Of a stretch of DNA of 64,000 nt, positions 10,101 to 21,277 are shown in pieces. Within the stretch, counting starts at the first letter, position 1. Every line of letters begins with the position of its first letter. Position numbers and translations under genes: made by a program. This DNA comes from Opisthorchis felineus (lineage: Eukaryota > Platyhelminthes > Trematoda > Opisthorchiida > Opisthorchiidae). The notes under the pieces are model-generated. The model was not told the origin of the DNA and made no database searches. It saw only the letters and a list, made by a program, of their open reading frames with translations. Where the stretch lies: contig SJOL01007296.1 in the NCBI GenBank assembly GCA_004794785.1, positions 631,213 through 695,212 of the forward strand, written 5' to 3'.

Positions 10101-12353
10101 TTATCATTAAACCCTCTGTTCAGTTCGCATACCGATCTCCTTATTTTATAGCTATATCATCCAACCATTCAAGTACTGGTGCGTCTATCACCATCTTTGC
10201 TCCGCCAACAGACAGGGGTCCAAGAGTGTCCGAAGGATCTGCGCTTGACCAAGGCCAGGTCTTTCTATCCTCTGCATACAAAGGATGCCCCACCCCTGGA
10301 CAAAACCACAGGTTAGATACGGGTTCTCTGGAGTAACCCTTGCTGTGTCCTGCATGCTGTTTTGCGGAAAGCATACAAGTGGCCAGCGAAAATAATATAT
10401 TCAGTAGGCCTATCTGTGCTGTTTTTAGGATGTGACTAGACTCAAACAAGCTATGGAGTGAATGAAGCTACTTACAAGTTTGCTGAAAACTCTGCGACAG
10501 CCCTCGACCGGTTTCGTTATTCTTGGGGCTAATCAGGCAAGCACAGTCCCCGGGTTTCCGTCTCCCTTAAAAACCAAATTGCATGTGTTTCGTGCAGCTA
10601 TCGAAAGACTTTGAGGAGTACCTCTTGTCAATCCATTTCCTGTCATATTTTCTAGATTATATGCAACCACTCACAAGGACCAGTTTTCAATTTTACGAAT
10701 TTTCTCCATTATATAATGATCATTCCCAAACAAGGACGATCCAACCATGCGGTACATGCCTTTATTTCGACCAAATCAGAACATGCAACTCATCATACTA
10801 GCCTGTTTTACTAATCATATTCCGTTTTGCTGATGGTTGTTGAATGTGCGTTATCCATAATCCCCATGTCTCCCTGACTCCAGAGCACCCACGGAGTTTA
10901 CGACACGCAGCGTGGATTTTGGATCATCTTCCTATCCGGACCCAGTATCTGTTGACCGAACATTAATATGCGCGTGTGAGATGACTGTCACGCTTTTGGG
11001 GTGGTTAATCTATGGTAGTTGTTGCTTCGAAAGAAAGATAGGTTCATGGTAGACTTTAGTAAAGCGGACGGAGATTGAGCAGCGCGAGCGGAGCACATTT
11101 TCCTACACAGGCTATGTACGCTGGTGGCTATATTCTTTGTCACAAAGTAATCGTGTATTTAAGCCTGCCAAACGGTAACGACCGCTCTCGAGACAAGGGC
11201 GTGAATGACCATTGCTGTTGTAAAACCAGAATTGGGTAATTTGTTTTTCAGCCTGTCTGTTGTAGCAGTGTGTTTTGTAATGGAAAGATGGAGTAGATGA
11301 AATTTTCCCTCTCAAACTCTCCATTGTCGGAGCACCACCATTTTAAGAACACTTGTGGTGCGAAACATATATATCTGTGTTTCATTTAGAAGTAGGAAAG
11401 TACTTTCAAATTACAAGAGAACTGTGATCAATCTATTTACAGTCAATGGCTGATGTAGGTCGATGTATATGGATTTGTCATTTGGCAAGACTATTTTCTC
11501 TTGGTTGAATTTATACTAGTATAAGGCCGAAGTGTTGTCCTAACACAAAGTTCCCGTCTTGTTTCCTTTGCTCACAGAGAGACTTCAAGTGCGTTTTCTG
11601 CATCTCCGGGTGGGACAGTGGCTGAAGCCACTCGCTCAAGAACTCGCTCAGGCCAGGACAAAAGACGAATATCTTTTGCGCCAAAGTTGGCACACACGCC
11701 AGGTGGCCATCAGTTCGGGTCTGGGAGCCCAAAAGAAGCGTATCCGATTACCCCTGCAAATGTATCTGGATCGATAGGTAAGTTTTGTTTTTTACTTGGC
11801 CTGTTTTCTAGATTCTTTTTACAGTCCTTCGCTCTTCCTATAGCCTTCGCTTGTGACGTTAGGGGACACGTATACACTTCTTAAGCTTTTTGTTTCTCAA
11901 GAGCACCAATTTAACATGCGGCGCTTCTGCTTAGCAAATGCATAACACTATAGAGCCTAATGATTTTACAAGAATTGATCGCTAGTTGGGGATCGTAGTT
12001 GGCGTCACAGCATAGAAAAACTTACACGACCTGCAAATAGACGCACTAACTTGATCGTGACTGGCATTGTTCTATTTTATGTACTGCCACCTTCAACAAC
12101 AACAGGCTCTTAATCACACTGCAGAGCCTTCAACATCTACGTTTCGAAACGTCTACACTTATCTATCATCTATCTATCTCAATCCTAAACCAGAACGTAA
12201 TACCCCCGTTCATCGCTTTTGTCCGCTATTCTCTTCTTCCCAGTTGCTGTCGCTCGAGTTCGCCGTCGCCACAACAATCTCCTGGAAACTCTTAGCCCTT
12301 TGGGACTTCGACCGGTTTCTCGATCAGCGAAATCCACTCCACGTTCCAAATAA
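4104..12353 (+). CDS. DLGAP/HURP-family mitotic protein, seven exons, 537 aa
   Basis: Exons 4104-4306, 4342-4704, 4914-5146, 6397-6845, 7769-7826, 11580-11777 and 12244-12353 (TAA) join in phase to 537 codons. Residues about 232-344 form a GKAP (DLGAP) domain: AFRVLCDLE...L..LCEDWN in exon 3, then SIRATVGKCQLIL...F..LVE, DLAGYWTLVADEI and FDRLRKWRDRW in exon 4. In this family (vertebrate DLGAP5/HURP, fly Mars) the domain belongs to microtubule and spindle proteins; DLGAP1-4 are synaptic scaffolds instead. The N-terminal half is basic and polar, a KEN motif lies at about 190-192, and the tail is basic with many SP/TP sites, which favours a cell-cycle HURP-like role (inference). The start is the first ATG after the 4101 acceptor; an upstream coding exon is possible. 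The exon 6 acceptor needs the second AG of 'cacagag' to keep frame. At 537 aa it is shorter than human DLGAP5 (about 846). Confidence 0.8.
4307..4341 (+). other. 35-nt intron of the DLGAP-like gene
   Basis: Donor gtaagc and acceptor atacag bound a 35-nt intron. The 5' exon ends with two bases of a codon and the 3' exon supplies the third, so removal joins two open frames that otherwise stop at once (the unspliced frame reads TAA at 4308-4310). Very short introns beside kilobase introns fit flatworm gene structure. Confidence 0.8.
5147..6396 (+). other. Intron 3 of the DLGAP-like gene with a worn tRNA-like repeat
   Basis: A 1.25-kb intron bounded by gtgagt and attacag. Apart from the repeat at about 6081-6210, which has relatives near 42.3 kb, I see no coding or structured content. 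Confidence 0.6.
6081..6210 (+). repeat. tRNA-like SINE, second family (copy 1)
   Basis: Begins 'gatcagcctctcgtggcca' and runs into 'gctgatgattccaaacag'. The same head ('gatcagccgctcgtggcca') is found reversed at 42300-42407, where it continues into a tRNA-like 'ggaaggtcgtgggtccgg', and a similar tail lies at about 42449-42478. The GTGGCCAAACGGTTAAG-type head resembles a class II tRNA start. In this copy the B-box part has been lost. Confidence 0.45.
7230..7420 (+). repeat. tRNA-derived SINE, main family (copy 1)
   Basis: A polymerase III A box (tggctcaagtgg) and a perfect B box (ggttcgaaccc) lie in tRNA-like spacing. They are followed by a tRNA-unrelated body that includes 'cttgggcaacctggcagtat', 'cttccttctggtggcatgg', 'caccgaaagggtgct' and 'agctgaacgatt'. 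Copies at 15791-15985 and 24655-24850 share the full layout. It sits in intron 4 of the DLGAP-like gene in sense orientation. With the intact B box, this is the best preserved promoter of the three. Confidence 0.85.
7827..11579 (+). other. Large intron of the DLGAP-like gene
   Basis: Between the exon ending at 7826 and the exon starting at 11580 lie 3.75 kb without clear coding blocks, apart from a possible 90-nt cassette exon at 10886-10975. A worn tRNA-like segment is suggested at about 9038-9085 ('tcagtcggttaaagcactgg', then 'attcgaactccc'). The short open frames in this stretch are consistent with chance. Confidence 0.5.
10886..10975 (+). CDS. Possible frame-neutral cassette exon of the DLGAP-like gene
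   Basis: Ninety bases between ctccagag and the donor gtgaga. It would enter in the phase left by the exon ending at 7826 and leave in the same phase, adding 30 residues that start APTEFTTRSVDFG. It is polar and Ser/Thr-rich like the rest of the tail. Like exon 6 it needs the second AG of a 'cagag' acceptor, which lowers confidence. No homology is recognised. Confidence 0.3.
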
Positions 12354-15300
12354 CGTCCACTTCCATTCTCGTAAAATGTTCACTTGTGGTCCGTCAATGT
12401 TTACGTTTACCGTGTATATGTTTTCCGCGGCTGGTTCTAACTTATTAACCGTCCAGACTGTTGGAATTACTTCCATTTTGACTGCGCTATACGTTTTTGT
12501 AACGTATGACTACCACCGATTTACCTTATCTCAGATTTCGCACTGTTTTTGTCGCTCATAAAGCTCTCTATTTGTCAAGTGTGTTGAGCTTCTCGTTTCT
12601 GTAAGCGCGAGTGCAAATGATTCTTGTTCGCTGGAAGTGTACTTTCTGGGCCAGATATCCAGAACACGGGTGCTTCCAATATGTTATTTCGGCGTACATG
12701 TCACTGGTTCGAACGGAGTTCTTGTCTTTTGAGATCGTTCATTCTCGACTGTTCATCTCCTGGGAGTGGCAAATGCTCCAACGCAGGTGGAGCATTTGGA
12801 AACTATTCCTGCTATTTACAATGAGCAAAACATTTGTTACCGTAAGTGCATGAAATTCATGCAACTATTGTTAAACAAAATGTTTTGACTATAAGACATC
12901 CCACATGCCCACTGTACATAAACGATGTTGTGGCAAGGCCAACTGCAGTCTATCATTGCAGGCACCCGAGCGTATGATCACATACAGAGAGTTAAATGTT
13001 TCATCCATATTATGGCTATTATCTGTGACGGAAGTAGTTGTAAATGTTCTTTTCATGACAATAAGTGTAGTGGTTTTCAACCAGTTTATGATTTGAAGTT
13101 TCCGGGGCTAATGCAGTAAGTAAATATTGAGGGTGATCTTTACTTCGAGCTAACTCCTCTGAATATACTGTCGGTCAAATCAGTTGGAATGAATTTCACA
13201 GGTAAGCTCCGTACTAACAGGTTTCCAGGGGCTTCTCGTGCCTCCGTGACCACCTAACGCTTGTCTGATTCACTTGTAAACAATTATTGACGAGTTGTAG
13301 GCAGTTGGGGGATTTGTAGAATTCACGTTCACATCACTCATTTGAATAGTCTCCTGTACTGGCGCAATTATTCTGGTGAGTTCAAACCAGAATAATTGCG
13401 TTAGGACAGGAGGAGAACTGCTTAAAAGAGAGTGTTGTGAACATGAACTAATGATGAGTTTGGTTTAAGCTGTTCACGTGACTTGCATAAAACACAAGAA
13501 TGTGCTTTTCGCATTCATCTCATCTTTGAAACTCGGATGCTGGGGCTTAAACACATTGGTTGAAAGCGATCTACCATTGAACAGGGCAGACCGCGGCACT
13601 GAGGTGGATAGGCCCTTGAAATGATGAGTGTGCACACCGCGTTTTTTGAGTGAGGCGCATGGAGGCTGAGGTTTCTTTAGCGCTCAGTGAAAAACAAGTT
13701 GCTCAGTTCTGAACTCCTTTTGGCAAAAGCTATCGTGCGGATAGAATGAGCAACCACATAACGTCAGTTCAGTCATTCGTAAGCCCCGTGACTACTCTGT
13801 TGTTTCTATACGTGTGGCATGGGCTACCAAAGGTTTTAGCTTTGCTGGTTTGCTTCTCAGTTCAGGATAGAGCCCCCTGATCCTCATTGCGCTTGGCTGG
13901 AGTGGTAACCGATGACTGACCGATACGAACGACCTTATGCTGTCAGCTTTTGAGTGAGTGTTTAGACGTATACACATCTCAATGAGTTTAAAGTGTGCTA
14001 CTAAGCGGCTCACCAATTGTCCACTTTTCTCTGTACCTCGGGACTATCATGAACTTCCTGTAGTTTTATCGGAAGTGGCGTTCCAGTTGCGGGCAATATT
14101 ATGTTCATCTACCGGATAACAATTCATAAAAGCTGAAGATTGGACAGTGATTCAGTTCACTCTCCGGTGTAAACATTATACTTCCCAAAATTGATAAAAG
14201 TATCGTAGTTCCCACTCGTAGAATTGCTATGGCTGGAGACTCCACTGAGTGTTTCTTACGCGACTTAGTATTGATATCCCTCACTATAATGCACGGCGCG
14301 GTTCCGTTGTGAAGATATCCAATCACTTTTCTCTGGATGTATTGTACTGAAGAATATCAGTGCTGCACTGAATACGCGGGGCTTGATGCAGTCTCGAGTT
14401 ACGGTAAGTCTACAGTGTCCATATACTAACCTAAGCAAGAACAGAGAATGAACGTGAATCTATGATGTGTGGCACTCAACTAAAAAAGGCATCAACAGAC
14501 ACACTGGGATCAAACGAAACTATCATACCCTCATGAAGAAAGGATTTCGGAGCACCCAAGCTGGAGACTGCACAAGAAGCCAGAGAAGAAACCAAGAGAG
14601 GGCACTGAGGAGATACAAAACTGTGGATAAAATCAAGGCCACTGGAAAGCGCAGCCTAGCCGAGGATGAGTCAGCAAGCCAGAAGATCTAGCATAATAAC
14701 ACATGGGAATTGCGTCAAAGAAAAAGGTGCCGTACGAACTGGTCGAGAGCCACAACACAACAAAAATAGCGAAATGACCAATCAGATCAGAGTGAATGAA
14801 CTAATAAAGATGAAGATGCTTGGTCGACCGACCAAATGACAGGAAGGCTGGCTAGATCGCAACATGAACCGATCGGAATAAACGAACAGAACCACTGAAA
14901 TGAAGGTACTTAACGAAGCAGCCAGATGAAAGATAATCTGACCGCAAGGCAACCCTAAACCCGGAAGGATGAATCAAACTACGTACTAGCCGATCTCCAA
15001 ACTACCAATCACGATACATTTATTGACCACTCTTCGGTCAACATTGAAACGCAAACAGAGGTGGAGTATTTAACCACCCAACCGCTTACCAAGGATGTCC
15101 CCTTGAACGGCGATGACATGCTTACAAGTCAGTTGCCATGATCGTCGAAATGACCAACTGCCAAGGTACCCCCAAAATTGCCTTATTCTATTAGTGGTTT
15201 AGTTTATTACAGTTTGTTTTCTTGATGTTTTCATATTTTATTCCTATCAAAAACGTATCCCATCGGGTTCAACACTTATGTGGCAATTTCCGTTCCTCTG

Positions 15301-15790
15301 ACATCTGTAAACGGAAAACACCACAAAAAAGTCCCGCGACGCACTACCCACAGGCATAACCGCCATCCAACTTGTTCTTTAACGCGTATGCGGCTGACCA
15401 ACTCAAAGAAAATAAGGGGCACCCGTGGGGTGGGTCAAAATGCCTTTAAGAATGTGTAGTGTCGATTGTTAAAAGGTTTCGTGGATATGCGTCTAAGCAC
15501 CCATAATCACCCAATCCACTTTCCTTGTCTATTTGAAACGATAAGACGTAGATGCAATCAGTGTTTCTCTTGTGATTTTCAAGTAATCAAGCAGAGGATT
15601 TTGTTGGTTAATGACTTTCAAATGGTCCACATACATTATTGCATTGAGCTTGCAGTATGTTCGCGACAAGTCTGTTAGCCAGTACGGCATATAACCATAT
15701 ATAACCATATTGCTCCCGGGAATATTACTGCCTCACTACCTATTGGAAGTACCAATATATTTTTTACCTGACCGTCACTAAATTTGCCAG
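12354..15790. other. Intergenic stretch; no gene recognised
   Basis: Follows the DLGAP-like stop codon. It contains the foldback at 13322-13452. The stretch 14460-15130 is unusually purine- and A-rich with many 'aaccaag/gaag' words, which may be an old repeat, but nothing in the window matches it. The open frames are short and motif-free. Confidence 0.4.
13322..13452. repeat. Foldback (inverted-repeat) element, about 60-bp arms
   Basis: A perfect 15-bp inverted pair, cgcaattattctggt (13363-13377) and accagaataattgcg (13386-13400), flanks an 8-base loop. The homology continues outward imperfectly: ctcctgt pairs with acaggag, and gttcaca..cac near 13328 pairs with gtg..tgtgaac near 13440. Arms of about 55-65 bp with a tiny loop suggest a small foldback or MITE-like insertion. 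I could not define a target-site duplication. Confidence 0.75.
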
Positions 15791-15985
15791 CGAGATGGCT
15801 CAGTGTTTAGAGCGCGAATTCACTGACCGGAAGGTCCGTGGTTCTAACCCGACCTCTGCATCTCAACTTCCCCTGTGTAGGCTTGGGCAACCTGGCAGTA
15901 TCCAGGCCCTCGTACTTCCTTCTGGTGACATGGCAGCTAGGCACCGAAAGGGGCCTACAACTGAACAATTATCTTTATCTTTTTA
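15791..15985 (+). repeat. tRNA-derived SINE, main family (copy 2)
   Basis: Starts 'gagatggctcagtgtttaga' and has the same body as the 7.2-kb copy (cttgggcaacctggcagta, cttccttctggtgacatgg, gcaccgaaagggg), ending in an AT-rich 'ctttatcttttt' tail. The B box is mutated (ggttctaaccc instead of ggttcgaaccc), so its internal promoter is probably weakened. Confidence 0.85.
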
Positions 15986-16254
15986 AATGTCCTCTACCAT
16001 TCTAAATTCTTCGTAGTAGGCGATGATGTCAGCTTAAGACCTGAATGTGCGGCAAAAAATTCTATCTTATCAATCGTAACATTCAACAAACGTCTGTTGT
16101 GGATCCTGCTTTACTTCGGATGCTTCCTCACTACGGATGGCTCCACACTGGGAGACCCAAAGCACTCAATGCAGGGCCTAATCAACCTTCATGGCGTACT
16201 AACCAAGCCGTTTTGACCAAAACTATCTCAAAGAATAAGTGAAACAGCTTACGT

Positions 16255-16500
16255 TCAACATATATTCGCTCGAACGATTGTGTCATCGGTATTACGTAGT
16301 ACTCCAAACACCATTGGTTGATCAGATGGTAGTTGATCTGTTCGCCGAGCCTGGCAGTTGGTTTGCAAACGTTTCGTCCCCAGTCGAGGAGACATCGTCA
16401 GTGCGCAGTTGAGTGCAACTGCGATAATCTTGCGATATTGTTGCGAAACAGTCAGGAAGGCGGGTAGTGTGTATATTAAAGACCAGCGTCGTTGCTGTGT
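16255..16500 (-). mobile_element. Penelope-like (pLTR) fragment carrying a hammerhead-like motif
   Basis: The block 'ctgttcgccgagcctggcag' with neighbouring 'gtttgcaaacgtttcgtccc' recurs twice, in inverted orientation, at about 22018-22205. Repeated blocks of this kind with a hammerhead core are known from the terminal repeats of Penelope-like retroelements in many animals, trematodes included. No RT or GIY-YIG coding sequence is recognisable here, so the element class rests on the ribozyme-like core and is inference. Confidence 0.5.
16364..16404 (-). ncRNA. Hammerhead-ribozyme-like motif (type I, short stem III)
   Basis: On the minus strand: GCA, then CTGACGA (16101-type core CTGANGA, at 16401-16395), one extra T, stem II GTCTCC/GGGGAC (16393-16388 with 16381-16376) closing a six-base loop, then GAAA (16375-16372) and the self-complementary ACGT expected for a very short stem III, then T and TGC. 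The GCA before the core and TGC after it could begin stem I. All core boxes are in the right order and spacing; the extra base between the core and stem II is atypical. Very short stem III hammerheads cleave best as dimers. Confidence 0.5.
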
Positions 16501-19500
16501 CATCCGCGATACGATGACGTTTCTTTTGTAATGGGGTTCGGCTGTAGCTCTCAGAAGGTGTTGCTTTAGTTTCGCACTGTTTTAATACTTGTTCAGCATG
16601 TTTGTTTGATGCTTGGATGCCCCTGTCCGGTTCATCGCATCGTGCCGTCTTTCGATTGAATATTTTGTTCTTAGAATGTCTGACGAGCACAAGTCAAGCA
16701 CACTCCAAACTTTACGTGCACACATTGGTGGGATACGGGAACCTTAAGGTAAATTATACTTAACAAACAGTCCTAGAATTACTTTGTGGTTTAGGTTCGC
16801 CAGTGAAAATGTCTCAAAAAATCACAGAAGGGTAGACCCTGGCGACAACCAGCTGAAAAATAAAGCCAGTAAAAATCGATCTCAATCAGTTCCAGAGGAT
16901 TGATGGCGAATTCCGGATTTATTCGCACTTTGACTGCTAATTCAAAGTCGGTCTTTTCGCAGCCTCTGAAGTTTCCGCCTCATGAACTGAGGAAATGTCC
17001 CTGACCAGTTGTAATATTGGCTCGATTTCATTTAGCTTACTCAGTATCCGTTTTGCGCAATTGTAAATTGCTGGTTTTCCCGGAGGGCATACGCAGTGTG
17101 ATAGTAGGTTCCTTTTATTTGCACGTGAATAGTGTATAACCAGCTAAATAACAACGTACTTCCGCGTTAGTTCCATCTGCCGCACATTCTGGGGGTGTCC
17201 TCAAGTAGCTGATCCCTTGATTCAAGAACTGAACATCCCATCATCGGCTGCGCCATTATTTTAAAGGAAGTTCCCGCCATTAGTGACTCGCACAAACTCC
17301 ATTTGTATGTCCAAGTTCTGTACAGGACTATACGGCACAATCTTCGGGATTTCGTTTTCGAACGGTGTTAACTTCGATCGTCGTACTCAGGCAGTAGTGT
17401 CATTGAAGAAGTTAAAGCCACTTTTAAACATGTTTCTGTGGTTGTTCGTGAAGTTTCCAAGGCTTATTTAACACGATCCATCGTATTCCCCGAAATTTTT
17501 GCTGCTTGTACTCTAGAAATTTCGTGCGTGTGATTATGTACTTCGGTTTTGGCAACAAATTTACCCTTTTTATGTAACCTGTCAGCATCCCCCTTATTAC
17601 ACTCGTAGTCAAGTTCCGATGATACTCACCAGCAAGGCTGCAGCTTATTGTTAAACCAAGTTTCCATTATTATCCGTGACAAACGTGACCCAGTACATTC
17701 GCCTGAAATTCTTCATCGATCTCCCAATACTTCGCACTGTGTTGCAACTTCCACACAGTTCTCATCCCTGTTCGGAAAATCGGGCCAGACCTACCAACAC
17801 TCTATGGCAATCTGTCCTTTCCACAGGTTTGTTAGTAAATATCAACAAATCGGATACGGTACAATCGCCTTTTTTACTTGTGACCAATCAAAGTGTTTTA
17901 TGGTGTCGTTGAATCCTGCATTGAAGGTGTCTTTCGTGCACTCCATCTTCAGCCAGATTTCAACTTTTTTTCTGAAAAATCACCAGTATGTTGTTAAGTT
18001 TTGCACTGTTCACAAGCATCTAACATTGGTGCATACAGGCCGGCAGGTTCAAGTACTGAGGGTGAGTTGGAGTTTCGATTTACTTGGAGCCGGATATGCT
18101 CGTTTATTCTCATTTAGAGGAGTTTCACGATACAAGGGGAATACCAAGTGATAGTGTGACCAAAAGGACAAGGGCGTACAAGTGTGTTCAACTGTTATTA
18201 TTTTGCTGATGAGTCGGAAAATGTGGGCCATGCAGTTTGCACCGTTTGTAACGGGACACTTTCTACAAGTGTAAAAGGGTCAGAAAATGTTTCTTCTAAA
18301 GAGGATTCCCAATACAAAATAGTTCGAAACCCCACAAATGTTTCTGTTTTACGACTACTACTTGCCTGCTTCTTCTTACAACTGAGGACCGTTGTATTGC
18401 CTTACTAGACGAGGCGTCCAAACATGCACAGCCCTGTTCGTTTTAGCCTCCAGTTTACCAAAAACACTTTGGACGGAGGTGCAATTTTTCGGATTCCACC
18501 ATAAATGCTTATGAAAGAAAATACAGAGGGACGGCAACTCCGTTCATGTTCTTCATCTGAACGTAGCCAATGATGGGGTTAACTTGCCTTGTTAACGAGA
18601 AGACGCAGCAATTTGAGTGTTGTGCTTCCCACGGCTGAATTAACACTATTGTGATCCATTTCGTTTTGTTTATCTGCTTGCCGCCAGTGCATGGCATTTG
18701 AAATTGTTACATCCTAGATGACCCACCCTTGCTCAGTGTTTGTGTGTACAGGAAAACTTCGGCACGAAATAATGGACAGGGTGGATAGATGAAGCAAATA
18801 AACAATAAAGGTTAGTCAACTTCACCAGTTTATCACAAATTGGTTTGGTTTCGACTCTCTGGACAGTATACTTAGGGCTTTACATTATACACCTGTCCAT
18901 TGTGAACACGTGCGTTTGTTTTTTACGGCTTCGCGCTGTACGACAACTGGGCGCTGTTGTTCCGTAAATTTGCCGTAGCACGATACGTTCAGTTGTGCAA
19001 CTAAAGTTGGCGCAAAAAAGGACAGGCACTCAGAACGGTAGTGACTTGAAGAGTAAGTGATTACCAATTGTTGCCATGAATGGCAGAGCCTTAAAATAGA
19101 TCAAGCAAAGTTCAGTGCGGATGGTACACGCCCTAAGTAACGGCGTGACGGCCAATTTCTTGAGTTATTGCTTAGTAATAGAACTCGGTAGAAGGCGATA
19201 GTAGAGTTCAGTTGCCATCACTCAGCACAGTGCCCTGATACGGATGAATGCATTAAACTGTGTTGAACATCCTAAATGTTTGTATGATATGAACGTCACA
19301 CTTAGTCTTTGCGTCTCAGAAGACTTAGGCTTCAAGGAATTTGCTGAGTACATCTCAAAATCAACAAATTCGTATTCAGTGGTGATCTTTTGAACCAATC
19401 ACAATTGTATTTGCAGCGAAAATGCGGTCAAAGCAACAATTCAGACTTGCAAATATCAGGCGCTCCTTTACACAGGCGTACTCAACTGATCAATTCTAAT

Positions 19501-19712
19501 TCATGAAGGCGGGGTAGAGTTGTGATGCGAAAGTGCGGCAGACAGCTGTTTCGAAAAGCCTAACAATTGTATCGCAGGCGTTCTGTCACTGACCGTTGCG
19601 CGGGGTGGTGCTCGTTCACCTCGTTTAGAGGTCTACATTCAGGATTTGAGCTCGATAATTAGAAAAAATAAGGGATAATGTTAATTCGCGTCTCTCATTT
19701 TGTTGTACCTAT
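16501..19712. other. Intergenic; no gene recognised
   Basis: The minus frame at 16322-16690 runs into the Penelope-like fragment and may include part of that element, but shows no motif. The open frame at 17648-18151 (+) has no recognisable domain and overlapping frames on both strands, so I do not call it. Confidence 0.4.
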
Positions 19713-21277
19713 AAGGTGCATTTGGGAAAAGGAGACTGTCGCAGACAACTGGGTGGAATCTGTGATGGTGCCCATTTAAAAAAAGGGCTCATGGTGAGTG
19801 TGGTAACCACAGGGGAATCTGATTAACCCCAATGTCAGTTGTGCTTCCTCGCTGGTGAAACAGACTCGAGAGCAGCAAGCGGGATTCCGGCCTGGTAGTG
19901 GTTGCGTTGACCAAACCCTCACGCTCCGTCAGGTGCTAGAACAACGCCATACGTACAAACGATCCACAATTTTAGTATCCCTGGATTTCCAAGGTGCATT
20001 CAACTTAGTTTACCGGTCTGTTCTCCTTCACACGCTTGCCTACCAAGGAATTCCCCGGAAGTTTGTGAACATAATAGGCTGTTTGTATTCGCACAATATT
20101 TGGCGTGTGAGTGTATACGGAGAGCTCTCCAAAAGCTTCCGTACACAAAGCGGTGTCCACTCTCTTCATTTCTATTCATTGTCGTGATTAATGGGATAAT
20201 CGGCATTCAAAACTGTGGTGTTCAAATATCCACTGACGAAAATTTTGTCGATCTGGAATATGCAGATGACATCGTTCTCGTCTTCGAAGAGGGGAAGAAA
20301 GCGCAGCTGTTTTAGGATGAACTGACCAAAGTTATCCCGTCCTTTGGCATGCACTTTGCACCCATAAAGTGTAAGGTCATACCCCTGGACATGCAGTCAC
20401 TGAACACGCCACTTGCAGCCAGGGGAGAGGCACTCGAAGTTGTGGAGCGTTTTACCCATCTTGGAAGTTGTATTAGTTCTGATTGTAGTGTGACAGATGA
20501 TATCAATGCACAAATCTGCAAGGCTCGGGGCGCGTTTACTAATTTGAGACACCTATGGTGTCAAAGCTGTATATCCCTGAACCTCAAGGGACGTGGGCAT
20601 CAGGCTACAGTACGGGCTGCTTTGTTGTATGGCTGTGAGACTTGATCTGTTCGATCAGCGGAACTGAGACGATGTTCGACAACCGTCGTCTCAGAGCCAT
20701 AGCTCGTGTGGGTTGGTGCCGGCGAATCTGTAGTGAGGCAGTTAGAAAACGAGTTTTCGGTTGTGCAACGGACACTTCCATTGAAGAATGTGTCCAGCAC
20801 CAGAAGCTGCGTTGGTTAGGCCATGTATCGAGCATCCTGAACCATCGTTTGCCGAAGAGAGTGCTGTTTTCCGTGCCTATTTAAGAATGCAAGCAGAGAG
20901 GCGGCCAACCCTTGATCTGACAGAGGGGTATAAAAGAGATTATGAAGCGTTCGGATGCTGTCGGTGCTACTCGCCTTCCAGGATGAGGACCGCGTGATCC
21001 CCACTGCGCCTGGTTGGGGACGGTACAAGATATGGTTGCCAATCGATGTCAGTGGCGTTCTTGTTGTCCTATCCAGATAACCTGAATGAATATCTGGAGG
21101 TGTAAACACCTCGGAATGATTGTGGTAGGCTAGCACCTGGTCCCTTCCTATCCAGTTTTGTCCTTTTCTTCACAATAAGGCTTTAAAACAACTTATGGTT
21201 GTACGGCAGTGAAGCAGCAGTGTTGAACACTGATGTCAGGCTGTGGATGATGTTGATGATGATGATGATGATGACAT
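19713..21277 (+). pseudogene. RTE-like LINE copy, RT to 3' end with GAT tail
   Basis: Minus stops and frame shifts, the sequence runs through the RT: IWEKETV..NWVESVMVPI.KKG (about 19713-19780), QAGFRPGSGCVDQTLTLRQ (about 19876), LVSLDFQGAFN (about 19975), a GCPLSPFLF core block in a shifted frame (about 20145-20175), LEYADDIVLV (20253-20282), SFGMHFAPIKCKV (about 20340), HLGSCISSD (about 20458), RAALLYGCET, RWLGH (about 20813) and a C-terminal ANRCQWRSC-type block (about 21038). The 3' UTR and GAT-repeat tail follow. At least four frame changes and several stops make it inactive. It is the best reference for the short copies elsewhere in the window. Confidence 0.85.

Noticed and set aside
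12067..12561. 164-codon plus-strand frame
   Set aside because: It overlaps the last exon of the DLGAP-like gene in another frame and has no motif. The exon reading is fixed by the phase of the previous exon.
17648..18151. 167-codon plus-strand frame
   Set aside because: No recognisable domain or codon pattern, and open frames overlap it on both strands.
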